Shown piece after piece: positions 1 to 5,794 of a stretch of DNA of 11,483 nt. The DNA is taken from assembly GCA_046727855.1 (NCBI GenBank), contig JBKPDL010000151.1:1-11483 (forward strand). The letters run 5' to 3'. The notes beneath the pieces were generated by a model. It made no database searches. It saw only the letters and a list, made by a program, of their open reading frames with translations, and was not told where the DNA came from. Made by a program: the position numbers and the translations under genes. The DNA is from DASPWV01 sp046727855 (GTDB lineage Bacteria > Acidobacteriota > Vicinamibacteria > Vicinamibacterales > UBA2999). Each line of letters starts with the position of its first letter. Positions within the stretch are counted from its first letter, which is position 1.

Positions 1-196
1 GACGGGAGGTGTTTCGGGCCTCGCCGTCGCCAAGGACCAGCGGATATGGACCGGTGGGACCCTGCGGGATCTCGACGGCAAGGTCCTGGGAAGATTGCCC
101 GGAAACCCCGGAGGCCACGGCGTAGCCGTCACCGATTCAGGAGACGTTTATCTTGCTCAACTCAACGGCGTCGTGCAGAAGTTCGTGAAGCCCTAG
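1..196 (+). CDS. NHL-repeat/beta-propeller protein, C-terminal fragment
   Basis: An open frame (first full codon at base 2) enters from the left edge and ends at TAG 194-196, giving 64 residues without a start. The text has the look of the last blades of an NHL or SMP-30-like six-bladed propeller: an RIWTGG strand, a DLDGKVLGRLPG turn, then HGVAVTDSGDVYLAQ and a final VQKFVKP strand. Many exported NHL proteins end in just this way. These propellers are usually secreted or periplasmic and bind ligands or act as lactonase- or lyase-like enzymes, but the fragment carries no catalytic residue that would decide. It converges with the minus-strand gene next door, with only 10 bases between the stop codons and no hairpin there. 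The family call is fairly sure; the function is unknown. Confidence 0.72.
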   Translation, partial: TGGVSGLAVAKDQRIWTGGTLRDLDGKVLGRLPGNPGGHGVAVTDSGDVYLAQLNGVVQKFVKP

Positions 197-206
197 ATAC
201 GGGTCG

Positions 207-1445
207 TCACGATCGGTAAGGTTGGCGCCCGATGCCCTGAATCGCAATGCCCTGCGACGCCAACACCTCATGCTGCAGTGCGTACATTGAGGCGGCTGCT
301 TCATCGATATGCCGCACGAATGCGATTGACGCCTGCAGGATCGGTTTCAGGCGCTCGCGATCTTGAATCCGTGCCTTCGGGTACTCGTGCTCGACCACGA
401 GGTGCGTCTTTGCAACGTCGAGCGGCAGCAGTTCCCGGGCCGCAAGTTGGTGATCCAACCAGTCAACCGTGCGGTTTTGAAGATACGCGAGCGGATCGTG
501 CCGCGCCGTGCCCGGCAATTCGTGCTCGCAGAGTACGACTTGCTTCTTCCAAGCATTCAACTGGTCTGCTGGGACAGGTGAAGGTTTTGCGTTGATCCAG
601 TCCCCCCGCTGGATGGTCTGGCCGCCGTATCCCCACGCGCTTACGCCTTTCGCGTCGATCACCTGTCCTTTGACATGGAAGCCGCCAATCAGGAACCCGT
701 AACCCTCGTCTCTCAGATACTGGAAGATCGAGCGCGTGTCTTGTCCCATCAAAATTGCGTGGGATGGATCGTAATGGATAAGAAACTGGTCGCCCACGCC
801 GTGCCTCTCGCAAATCTTGTGGAGGGCGATCCACGTCCCTGGCGTGTAGGCGATGTTGTTGTGCCAGTTGTCCCCCGTGGTCCAGCCGGGCATCGGGCAT
901 TGTTCGACGCGATAGACGAGCCGTCGTTCTTTCGCGGCGCGCAACAGCGGGACGAAGTGCTCCTCGAAATCGACGAGGTTTTCGTCCGCGCTGTGCGTCT
1001 GGTTCCTGCCCACGAAGCCGCAGACGGCGTCGACTCCGAGGAGCGCGGCGGTGTCGAATACGCGCAACAGAAACTCATGCTTCTTCTTTCGAACAGCTCG
1101 ATCGTGATGCAAGAGGTTGTCGAAGTAGCCAATCTCGGAGATCCCGATGCCTGTCGCCTGTAACGCGGTTTCGACGCGACGCGCGCGCGTCTTGTCGAAG
1201 GGTTGCCGAAGATCCAGTGTGTTTGCCACCGGATCGAGCATGGCCTCCGGCGGCACGTCCGCTTCGCTCGGATGCAGCGCCGCCGACAGCTGGATGTAGT
1301 CGGCTCCGAGCTCGCGCGCAAAGGCAAGCCACTCCTCGATCGCAAGATCCGGATCGGAATCACGCTTCTCTCGGGGCGTGAGCTCTTGGAGCGCCGCGGT
1401 GAGCACGCCGATCTTCATGAATTTCGGGGTGAATGGCGTCGTCAT
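207..1445 (-). CDS. sugar phosphate isomerase/epimerase-like TIM-barrel protein
   Basis: A 412-residue protein of the xylose-isomerase-like TIM-barrel superfamily, which isomerises, epimerises or dehydrates sugars, inososes or keto-sugars with a divalent metal. The likely metal ligands stand at the ends of barrel strands in the usual order: Glu181 (YRVEQC), Asp226 with His229 (HYDPSH), His257 (GGFHVKG) and Glu352 (VVEHEYP). The N-terminal strand KIGVLTAAL starts the barrel. There is no signal peptide, so it is cytoplasmic. The ATG at 1445 is chosen because GAGGA lies 6 bases upstream; Met10 is a weaker alternative. It is the last gene of the minus-strand sugar block, 9 bases after the oxidoreductase stop, so the two are probably co-translated. 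At 412 residues it is longer than the usual 270-350, with an extended region at about 260-340 that contains the WGYGGQ and CEHELPG segments. The substrate cannot be read from the sequence. Confidence 0.85.
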   Translation of the reverse strand: MTTPFTPKFMKIGVLTAALQELTPREKRDSDPDLAIEEWLAFARELGADYIQLSAALHPSEADVPPEAMLDPVANTLDLRQPFDKTRARRVETALQATGIGISEIGYFDNLLHHDRAVRKKKHEFLLRVFDTAALLGVDAVCGFVGRNQTHSADENLVDFEEHFVPLLRAAKERRLVYRVEQCPMPGWTTGDNWHNNIAYTPGTWIALHKICERHGVGDQFLIHYDPSHAILMGQDTRSIFQYLRDEGYGFLIGGFHVKGQVIDAKGVSAWGYGGQTIQRGDWINAKPSPVPADQLNAWKKQVVLCEHELPGTARHDPLAYLQNRTVDWLDHQLAARELLPLDVAKTHLVVEHEYPKARIQDRERLKPILQASIAFVRHIDEAAASMYALQHEVLASQGIAIQGIGRQPYRS

Positions 1446-1451
1446 CGTCTG

Positions 1452-1457
1452 TCCTCA
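1452..1457 (-). promoter_or_regulatory. Shine-Dalgarno TGAGGA overlapping the upstream stop codon
   Basis: On the minus strand TGAGGA is followed by CAGACG and the ATG at 1445. Its first three bases are the TGA stop of the oxidoreductase gene. A ribosome finishing that gene therefore sits on the ribosome binding site of the isomerase gene, which fits translational coupling and supports the 1445 start. Confidence 0.7.
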
Positions 1458-2615
1458 GTAACTGACCGCGGTCCAGACGCTGCCTTGTCCAGCGCTTTCA
1501 AGGATGGCTTCGACGATGCAGTTAGCACGGTAACCGTCCTCGAACGTCGCGAACGCCGGTGGACGCGCAGAATCGGCTTTCTGTCCGGAAGCGATGAATC
1601 CGTAGATGTCGCGCATCAAATTACAGAACGCATCTGCCCACGCTTCCTGGTGGCCACCGGGTAGGTGCGCGTAGCCCCGCACCTCTGGATCCAGAAGCGC
1701 CGGGTCCTTTTGCAGAATCTCGTTGGCCTTCTCGCGATGGCCGATCCAGAGCTCGTTCTGATGCTCCTGACGCCAGCGGATCGAAGCCTTCGAGCCGCAC
1801 ACCTCCAGAACGAGATCGTTCTTATGGCCGGCACAGACCTGTCCAACAGAAAAGCTTCCGTTCGCGCCGTTGTCGAACTTGACCATCACCGATGCGAGAT
1901 CCTCGACGCGAATGTCAACGGTTTCGCCGCCGTCGTCCGTGGCCGTCTGGAACGCCTCTCGCGAGCCGCGAGGCCGTTTCCTGCGTGGAATCACGGTCGT
2001 GAGATCGCCAAGCACATGCGTAATGCGCAAGCCGCTCACGTGTTGGGCCAGGTCGCACCAGTGCGATCCGATATCAGCGAGCGCGGATGAAGCGCCGCCT
2101 TTCTCCGGCTCGAGGCGCCACGAGTAGTCGGTCTCGTGCAGGAGCCAGTCCTGCAAGTAGTAGCCGTGAAGAAACGTCGGCGTGCCGATCCGGCCGGTGG
2201 CAATGGCGTGACGCGCCTGTTGAACGAGCGGGTTCCCGCGGTAGTTGAAGGTGACGGCGCCAACGAGGCCACTGCGTTTCACTTGATCGACGAGTCGTCT
2301 GGATTCTTCCGCCGTCGCGGCAAGCGGCTTATCCGAGATCACATGCTTCCCGTTCGCCAGCGCTTCCGATGTGACCGCATAGTGAAGATAGTTCGGCGTC
2401 GCGACATGGACCACGTGCACGTCTGGATCGGCGACAAGCGCCTTGTAACTGCCGTAACCTTTCCGGGCGCCAAGCTGCTCCGCCTTTTGACGGCCAGAGT
2501 CCTCGCCACTGCCGGCAACGGCGACGATGTCGACGTACCCCAGACGCCTGACCGCGTCGACGTGATGCGGGCCGACAAAACCGGCACCGACGATTCCCAT
2601 TCCAATACGGTTCAA
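1455..2615 (-). CDS. Gfo/Idh/MocA-family NAD(P)-dependent oxidoreductase
   Basis: A 386-residue cytoplasmic dehydrogenase that should oxidise or reduce a sugar, inositol or glycoside hydroxyl with NAD(P). The N-terminal Rossmann domain (about 1-125) shows GIVGAGFVG (dinucleotide loop Gly10, Gly12, Gly15), VATPNYLH after strand 4, and DKPLA with the family lysine Lys96. The C-terminal alpha/beta domain carries DIGSHWCDLAQH, where Asp181 and His185 match the usual catalytic pair. Length is normal for the family. The start chosen is TTG at 2615, because AGAGG lies 5 bases upstream and the Rossmann fold then begins at residue 4. An in-frame TTG at 2633 (six residues more) and an ATG at 2600 are alternatives. 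It lies between xylA and the TIM-barrel gene on the same strand. A dehydrogenase paired with a TIM-barrel isomerase is common in routes that go through 3-keto-sugars or inososes, but the substrate here is unknown. Confidence 0.9.
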   Translation of the reverse strand: MNRIGMGIVGAGFVGPHHVDAVRRLGYVDIVAVAGSGEDSGRQKAEQLGARKGYGSYKALVADPDVHVVHVATPNYLHYAVTSEALANGKHVISDKPLAATAEESRRLVDQVKRSGLVGAVTFNYRGNPLVQQARHAIATGRIGTPTFLHGYYLQDWLLHETDYSWRLEPEKGGASSALADIGSHWCDLAQHVSGLRITHVLGDLTTVIPRRKRPRGSREAFQTATDDGGETVDIRVEDLASVMVKFDNGANGSFSVGQVCAGHKNDLVLEVCGSKASIRWRQEHQNELWIGHREKANEILQKDPALLDPEVRGYAHLPGGHQEAWADAFCNLMRDIYGFIASGQKADSARPPAFATFEDGYRANCIVEAILESAGQGSVWTAVSY

Positions 2616-2620
2616 TTGAA

Positions 2621-2625
2621 CCTCT
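2621..2625 (-). promoter_or_regulatory. Shine-Dalgarno AGAGG deciding a TTG start
   Basis: AGAGG, then TTCAA, then TTG at 2615 on the minus strand gives a 5-base spacing. This is the best-placed ribosome binding site for the Gfo/Idh/MocA gene and favours the TTG start over the TTG at 2633. Its AGGTTCA core is the same as that of the tandem repeat just upstream. Confidence 0.55.
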
Positions 2626-2647
2626 GACCTCAATCTATGAGCGCATC

Positions 2648-2686
2648 AACCTACGAACCTATGAACCCATGAACCTATGAACCTCG
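2648..2686. repeat. 8-bp tandem array, unit AACCTATG
   Basis: Four to five head-to-tail 8-bp units lie here: AACCTACG, AACCTATG, AACCCATG, AACCTATG and a degenerate AACCTCG. Weaker traces continue to about 2631. On the transcribed minus strand the unit reads CATAGGTT. The xylA stop codon (TAG, minus, 2677-2675) falls inside a unit, and the last residues of XylA (Arg-Gly-Ser) are encoded by the array. The rest fills the spacer before the oxidoreductase gene. There is no spacer/repeat alternation, so it is not CRISPR. Confidence 0.85.
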
Positions 2687-3844
2687 AACACCAAGCAGCA
2701 CTTCCACCGTCAACTGATCGAGCCGTTCGTAGGCCAGTCCTTTTGACGAGAGCGCCGAGCGATCGAAGTCGCGGGCCAACAGCGTGTCCCGGTTCTCACG
2801 AGAGTACGAGCTCAGCGGACCCCGATCGTCGCCAGAGCTGGCCTGCTTCACGAGCGACTGGATCTCGGCATCGGCGTTCCATCGTGCGGCGCGCTCCTTG
2901 AGAATGAGATAGGTGCGCATGCAGCCGCGCGCGAACTCGCGGACGCCATCGTAATCCTCGGTGCGATACGCGTGTGCGTCGAAGTGGCGCGGGCCATCGT
3001 ACTGGACGTCCTCGAGAAACTTGACGAGCCAGAAGGCGGCCTTTGGATTCGCCGCGCCAAAGCGGAAGTCCTGGTCGTAGCGTCCCGGCATCTGGTCGTT
3101 CAAGTCGATGTGAAACAGCTTGCCCGCTTCCCAGGCCTGCGCCACGGCGTGCACGAAATTGAGTCCCGCCATGTGTTCGTGAGCAACCTCCGGGTTCACA
3201 CCCACCATGTCGGGATGGTCGAGCGTGGCAATGAAGCCGAGATAAGCGCCCGTGGTGGCCATGTAGATGTCGCCGCGCGGCTCGTTCGGTTTGGCTTCGA
3301 GAGCGAAGCGGAAAGCGTAGTTGCGATCGAGCGAGTACTCGCAAAGGTAGTTGACCGCTCCACGCAATCGCTTGACGGCGTCGTCCGGGCGCCTGCATGC
3401 GTCGGTTTCCGTTCCCTCGCGTCCACCCCAGAGCACGAAAATCTTCGCGCCCAGCTCCGCGCCCAGATCCATGGCGCGCATGGTTTTCTGGAGCGCATAC
3501 GCGCGCACCCGCGCATCGTTCGAGGTAAATGCGCCATCGCGAAAGACCGGATGGTAGAAGAGGTTCACGGTCACCATCGGGACAACGACGCCGTGCTGCT
3601 GACACGCTGAGCGAAAGTCCTTGACGATCCGATCCCGGTCGGACGCGGAAGCGTCGATCGGAACCAGGTCGTTGTCGTGGAGATTGACGCCCCAGGCGCC
3701 AACTTCGGCAAGCAGCGCCACGGCATCTGTCGGCGAGAGCGTGGGCCGCACGACGTCGCCGAACGGATCGCGCCCGCGGTTGCCAACAGTCCAGAGTCCG
3801 AAAGAGAACTTGTGCTCAGGGCGCGGAGTGAATTGATCCGGCAT
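2675..3844 (-). CDS. xylA: xylose isomerase (class I, short form)
   Basis: Converts D-xylose to D-xylulose in the cytoplasm with two Mg/Mn/Co ions. All landmarks of the short actinobacterial-type enzyme are present in this 389-residue protein: GLWTVG (Trp18), NLHDND with catalytic His56 and Asp59, NLFYHP (Phe96), LWGGRE (Trp139), EAKPNEP (Glu183, Lys185), NPEVAHEH (Glu219, His222), HIDLND (Asp247), YDQDF (Asp257, Asp259) and HFDAH (Asp289). No active-site residue is missing, so it should be active. An open frame extends to an ATG at 3895, but the ATG at 3844 is chosen: it has GAGGA 5 bases upstream, and MPDQFTPRPEHKFSFG matches the family's start. The start overlaps the 3' end of xylB by 29 bases, which points to a coupled xylBA unit. 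The stop lies in an 8-bp tandem array that appears to have shaped the last residues. The C-terminal stretch after about residue 325 (KQASSGDDRG onward) is longer than usual. Confidence 0.96.
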   Translation of the reverse strand: MPDQFTPRPEHKFSFGLWTVGNRGRDPFGDVVRPTLSPTDAVALLAEVGAWGVNLHDNDLVPIDASASDRDRIVKDFRSACQQHGVVVPMVTVNLFYHPVFRDGAFTSNDARVRAYALQKTMRAMDLGAELGAKIFVLWGGREGTETDACRRPDDAVKRLRGAVNYLCEYSLDRNYAFRFALEAKPNEPRGDIYMATTGAYLGFIATLDHPDMVGVNPEVAHEHMAGLNFVHAVAQAWEAGKLFHIDLNDQMPGRYDQDFRFGAANPKAAFWLVKFLEDVQYDGPRHFDAHAYRTEDYDGVREFARGCMRTYLILKERAARWNADAEIQSLVKQASSGDDRGPLSSYSRENRDTLLARDFDRSALSSKGLAYERLDQLTVEVLLGVRGS

Positions 3845-5336
3845 AACGTTCCTCGATCGTTCGCAGCGCATCATAAACGCGCCGGTACGCCGCATAGCGC
3901 TCGTTCATCCGCGACACGCGATTCGGTTCCGGCACGGCGGCCACCGCGCTTCGAACCAGGCGGTCGCAGGCATCATCAACGCTCGGCCAGAAACGCGCGC
4001 CAACGCCAGCCAACAACGCGGCCCCGTACGCCGACCCTTCATCGGCCGTCACGGTCTCGACCGGGTAGCCGTAAACGTCCGCTTGAATCTGCCGCCAGAG
4101 TGCCGAGCGCGCGCCGCCGCCGCCGAGGCGCACGCGCCGAACCGGAATGCCGAGCTCCTCGAAGATGGTGAAAGAGTCGCGCAGGCTGAATGCTACGCCC
4201 TCGAGCACGGCGCGCACCATGTAACCGCGTGTGTGATTTGCCGCAAGTCCGATCAACGCGCCACGAACATGAGGATCGAGATGCGGTGTGCGCTCGCCCA
4301 TCAAGTACGGCGCCCAAAGCAGTCCGTCCGCGCCGGGCTCGACCATCGCAGCGGCCGCCGTCATTCTGCCGTACGCCTCGTCTCCCGAGAGCGCGGGTTC
4401 GAGCTGCTCGCGCAACCACCGCAGCGACAATCCCGCGGCCTGCGTGACACCCATGACGTGCCACCGATCGGGAATCGCATGACAAAACGTGTGCAGCCGT
4501 CCCTTCGGATCGAGCGCGGGACGGTCTGTGGCTGCAAAGACAACCCCTGACGTGCCGATTGTTGCCGAAACCGCGCCCGGGCGGGTAATCCCCATCCCGA
4601 TCGCGCCTGCTGCCTGATCGCCTGCGCCCGCGACGATCGGCGTATCGTCGCAAAGTCCCGTCGCCGCTGCGGCCTCGCGCGACACGCGTGCACAGATCTC
4701 CTGCGACTCGAAAACGCCGGGCAGAATTGCGGAATCGATCCCGGCGGCATCGACCATCTCTCGAGACCACTTCCGGCCGGCCACGTCCAACATCAGCGTG
4801 CCGGACGCGTCGGCGACATCGGTCGCGTACTCGCCGCTCAGCCGGAGCCGCACGAAGTCCTTCGGAAGAAGAACGTGACGAATCTGTCGCCAGGCGGAAG
4901 GCTCCTGGGTGCGGACCCAGAGCAGCTTCGGCAGCGTGAAGTTGGTGAGTGCAGGATTCAGAGTGAGCGCGAGCAGACGCGTCCGGCCGAGCGTGTCGGT
5001 GAGCCATTGGCATTCCGCGTCGGTCCGCTGATCGCACCAGATAATCGCCGGCCGAACGACCCGGCCGCCGTCGTCGAGAAGCACCGCGCCGTGCATCTGT
5101 CCCGACAGCCCGACTGCGCGAATCGCGCGTGGTTCTATGGAGCTTGTTGCCAGTGCGGCGCGAATCGCCTCGCACGCCGCGCGCCACCAGTCCTCCGGGT
5201 CCTGCTCAGCCCATGCAGTCCGCGGCGAGGTAAACGGGGCGTGTTCGGCCGTCGCCGAACCAAGAACGCGGCCTTCGCTGCTGACGACGACGGCGCGAGA
5301 GCCGCTCGTCCCGATATCGATGCCGATGACGGAAAT
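3816..5336 (-). CDS. xylB: xylulokinase, without a standard start codon
   Basis: FGGY-family carbohydrate kinase that phosphorylates D-xylulose to D-xylulose 5-phosphate with ATP in the cytoplasm. Read from 5336 it has 506 residues, normal for XylB. The N-terminal phosphate-1 loop is VIGIDIGTSGSR (Asp7). Then come the substrate motif GLSGQMHG (Met81, His82), IWCDQRT, the catalytic Asp240 in GAGDQAAG, the phosphate-2 loop GTSGVVFA (261-268) and the C-terminal adenosine motif GGGARSALW. The first in-frame ATG is at 5096 (Met81), which would remove the ATP loop, so the true start must be further up. Between 5097 and the in-frame TAG at 5342-5340 there is no ATG, GTG or TTG. The ATT at 5336 is the best near-cognate start, though no good ribosome binding site precedes it. 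A base error or a lost start are alternatives. It is the first gene of the sugar block, overlaps xylA, and diverges from the oxidase genes. Function is sure; start is not. Confidence 0.9.
   Translation of the reverse strand: MSVIGIDIGTSGSRAVVVSSEGRVLGSATAEHAPFTSPRTAWAEQDPEDWWRAACEAIRAALATSSIEPRAIRAVGLSGQMHGAVLLDDGGRVVRPAIIWCDQRTDAECQWLTDTLGRTRLLALTLNPALTNFTLPKLLWVRTQEPSAWRQIRHVLLPKDFVRLRLSGEYATDVADASGTLMLDVAGRKWSREMVDAAGIDSAILPGVFESQEICARVSREAAAATGLCDDTPIVAGAGDQAAGAIGMGITRPGAVSATIGTSGVVFAATDRPALDPKGRLHTFCHAIPDRWHVMGVTQAAGLSLRWLREQLEPALSGDEAYGRMTAAAAMVEPGADGLLWAPYLMGERTPHLDPHVRGALIGLAANHTRGYMVRAVLEGVAFSLRDSFTIFEELGIPVRRVRLGGGGARSALWRQIQADVYGYPVETVTADEGSAYGAALLAGVGARFWPSVDDACDRLVRSAVAAVPEPNRVSRMNERYAAYRRVYDALRTIEERYAGSIHSAP
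3850..3854 (-). promoter_or_regulatory. Shine-Dalgarno GAGGA for xylA inside xylB
   Basis: GAGGA followed by ACGTT and ATG (3844) on the minus strand. It lies within the last codons of xylB and decides the xylA start in favour of 3844 over the upstream in-frame ATG codons. Confidence 0.7.
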
Positions 5337-5423
5337 ACGCTACTCTACGTCAGGTGTCAGGTTTCAGGTATCCGCGCGCGAGAGACGCGGGCGGGAACGA
5401 ATGTGGCGCCAAGGAAACGAGCC
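5337..5423. promoter_or_regulatory. divergent intergenic region between xylB and the ba3 oxidase genes
   Basis: These 87 bases are the only space between the divergent xylB and oxidase genes, so promoters and operators for both would be expected here or inside neighbouring genes. I see no convincing -35/-10 pair on either strand. The region holds three 7-bp tandem copies of GTCAGGT (5349-5369), a CCGCG/CGCGG pair around 5371-5390, and the AAGGAAA ribosome binding site (5411-5417) for the plus-strand gene. Confidence 0.4.
5349..5369. repeat. 7-bp tandem repeat, unit GTCAGGT, three copies
   Basis: GTCAGGT, GTCAGGT and TTCAGGT lie head to tail, with one mismatch in the third copy. They are 7 bases beyond the in-frame TAG that ends the open frame upstream of xylB, in the leader of xylB on the minus strand. 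A direct-repeat operator or a slippage-prone intergenic repeat are both possible; too short to decide. Confidence 0.6.
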
Positions 5424-5546
5424 ATGGATGAACAGCACCCTAGAGGCACCCTTGCCATTGTGGCCGTGTTCGGCGTGCTCTTCGCACTCGGATGGCTCGC
5501 CATGTTCCTGTTCGTGTTTCTGCAGCGCGGCGCCCCGCACCTTTAG
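5424..5546 (+). CDS. cytochrome c oxidase subunit IIa (ba3-type), single-helix protein
   Basis: A 40-residue membrane protein: short polar N-terminus (MDEQHPRG), one transmembrane helix at about residues 9-33 (TLAIVAVFGVLF...), then a short QRG-containing tail. This is the layout of the subunit IIa family, which in Thermus thermophilus ba3 oxidase (34 residues) fills the place of a second subunit II helix. It stabilises the complex and has no redox centre. The ATG at 5424 is preceded by AAGGAAA with about 7 bases spacing. An in-frame reading upstream exists but has no family similarity. The gene comes first of three oxidase genes in the order IIa, II, I, as expected for ba3 clusters, although 248 non-coding bases separate it from subunit II. 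Its size makes it easy to miss; the context makes the call strong. Confidence 0.85.
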   Translation: MDEQHPRGTLAIVAVFGVLFALGWLAMFLFVFLQRGAPHL

Positions 5547-5573
5547 CAGGCCGCTGAACACGCGGCCTGAACG

Positions 5574-5636
5574 AAGAACTAGCCAAGGGCCCTGCCCTTG
5601 CTATCCGGCTAACTCCGCGGCCCTTGGCTAGTTCTT
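5574..5636. repeat. 18-bp perfect inverted repeat with nested alternative hairpin
   Basis: AAGAACTAGCCAAGGGCC (5574-5591) is the exact reverse complement of 5619-5636, across a 27-base loop. A competing small hairpin, CAAGGGC/GCCCTTG with a CCT loop (5584-5600), shares the left arm. The two structures cannot form together, which is the geometry of a switch, though it may be chance repetition of the CCCTTG motif. No T-run follows on the plus strand, so it is not a standard terminator. Confidence 0.8.
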
Positions 5637-5669
5637 GTTGTTGGCTTGGCGCGCTCCGCGCGCCGTAGA

Positions 5670-5723
5670 CCGTTATGCGGGTCCACAACGCGTACAAGAT
5701 TCACGTCTGTGGCGGCATAACGG
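5670..5723. repeat. compound stem-loop
   Basis: The outer stem is CCGTTATGC (5670-5678) with GCATAACGG (5715-5723), a perfect 9 bp. The inner stem is CCACA (5683-5687) with TGTGG (5708-5712), and ACG/CGT pairs (5688-5690/5704-5706) extend it past one bulged C. Stacked paired segments around a short asymmetric internal loop suggest a real folded element rather than a chance palindrome. Confidence 0.65.
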
Positions 5724-5781
5724 CCTGAATTCTTCGTTCTTCGTTCGAGTTGGCGACTGTTTTCGGCAACCTGCCAGGCGC

Positions 5782-5787
5782 GGGAGG
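5782..5787 (+). promoter_or_regulatory. Shine-Dalgarno GGGAGG deciding the subunit II GTG start
   Basis: GGGAGG is followed by seven bases and GTG at 5795. It favours this start over the in-frame TTG at 5750, which has no ribosome binding site and would add 15 residues partly encoded next to the palindromic block. Confidence 0.75.
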
Positions 5788-5794
5788 CAATCCG

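Larger units (their letters stand above)
5563..5746. repeat. palindrome-rich block inside the oxidase operon
   Basis: The block lies between the subunit IIa and II genes. It is bounded by an 11-bp inverted repeat, GAACGAAGAAC (5569-5579) and GTTCTTCGTTC (5736-5746), and by a 9-bp direct repeat CGGCCTGAA (5563-5571 and 5721-5729). Inside are an 18-bp perfect inverted repeat (5574-5591/5619-5636), a 7-bp GC stem GGCGCGC/GCGCGCC with a 3-base loop (5648-5664) and a compound stem (5670-5723). No convincing gene is encoded. The density of palindromes looks like a REP/BIME- or MITE-like insertion, with the 9-bp direct repeat as a possible target duplication. A structured RNA leader for subunits II and I is the other option. 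Confidence 0.65.

Noticed and set aside
2648..2686. CRISPR-like repeat
   Set aside because: The units are 8 bp, contiguous, with no spacers and no cas genes; it is a simple tandem array.
2972..3610. 212-codon plus-strand frame inside xylA
   Set aside because: Antisense to a fully conserved xylose isomerase; no family resemblance.
3845..3895. Longer XylA N-terminus from the ATG at 3895
   Set aside because: The 17 extra residues (MRRTGAFMMRCERSRNV) are unlike the family, and the ATG at 3844 has a well-placed GAGGA.
4039..5187. 382-codon open frame on the same strand as xylB in another frame
   Set aside because: Extremely Arg-rich low-complexity translation overlapping the xylulokinase, whose motifs run through the entire region; a frame-shadow of GC-rich coding DNA.
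5574..5636. Rho-independent terminator after subunit IIa
   Set aside because: The stem is long and perfect, but the 27-base loop and the lack of a T-run argue against it; a stop here would also separate IIa from subunits II and I.
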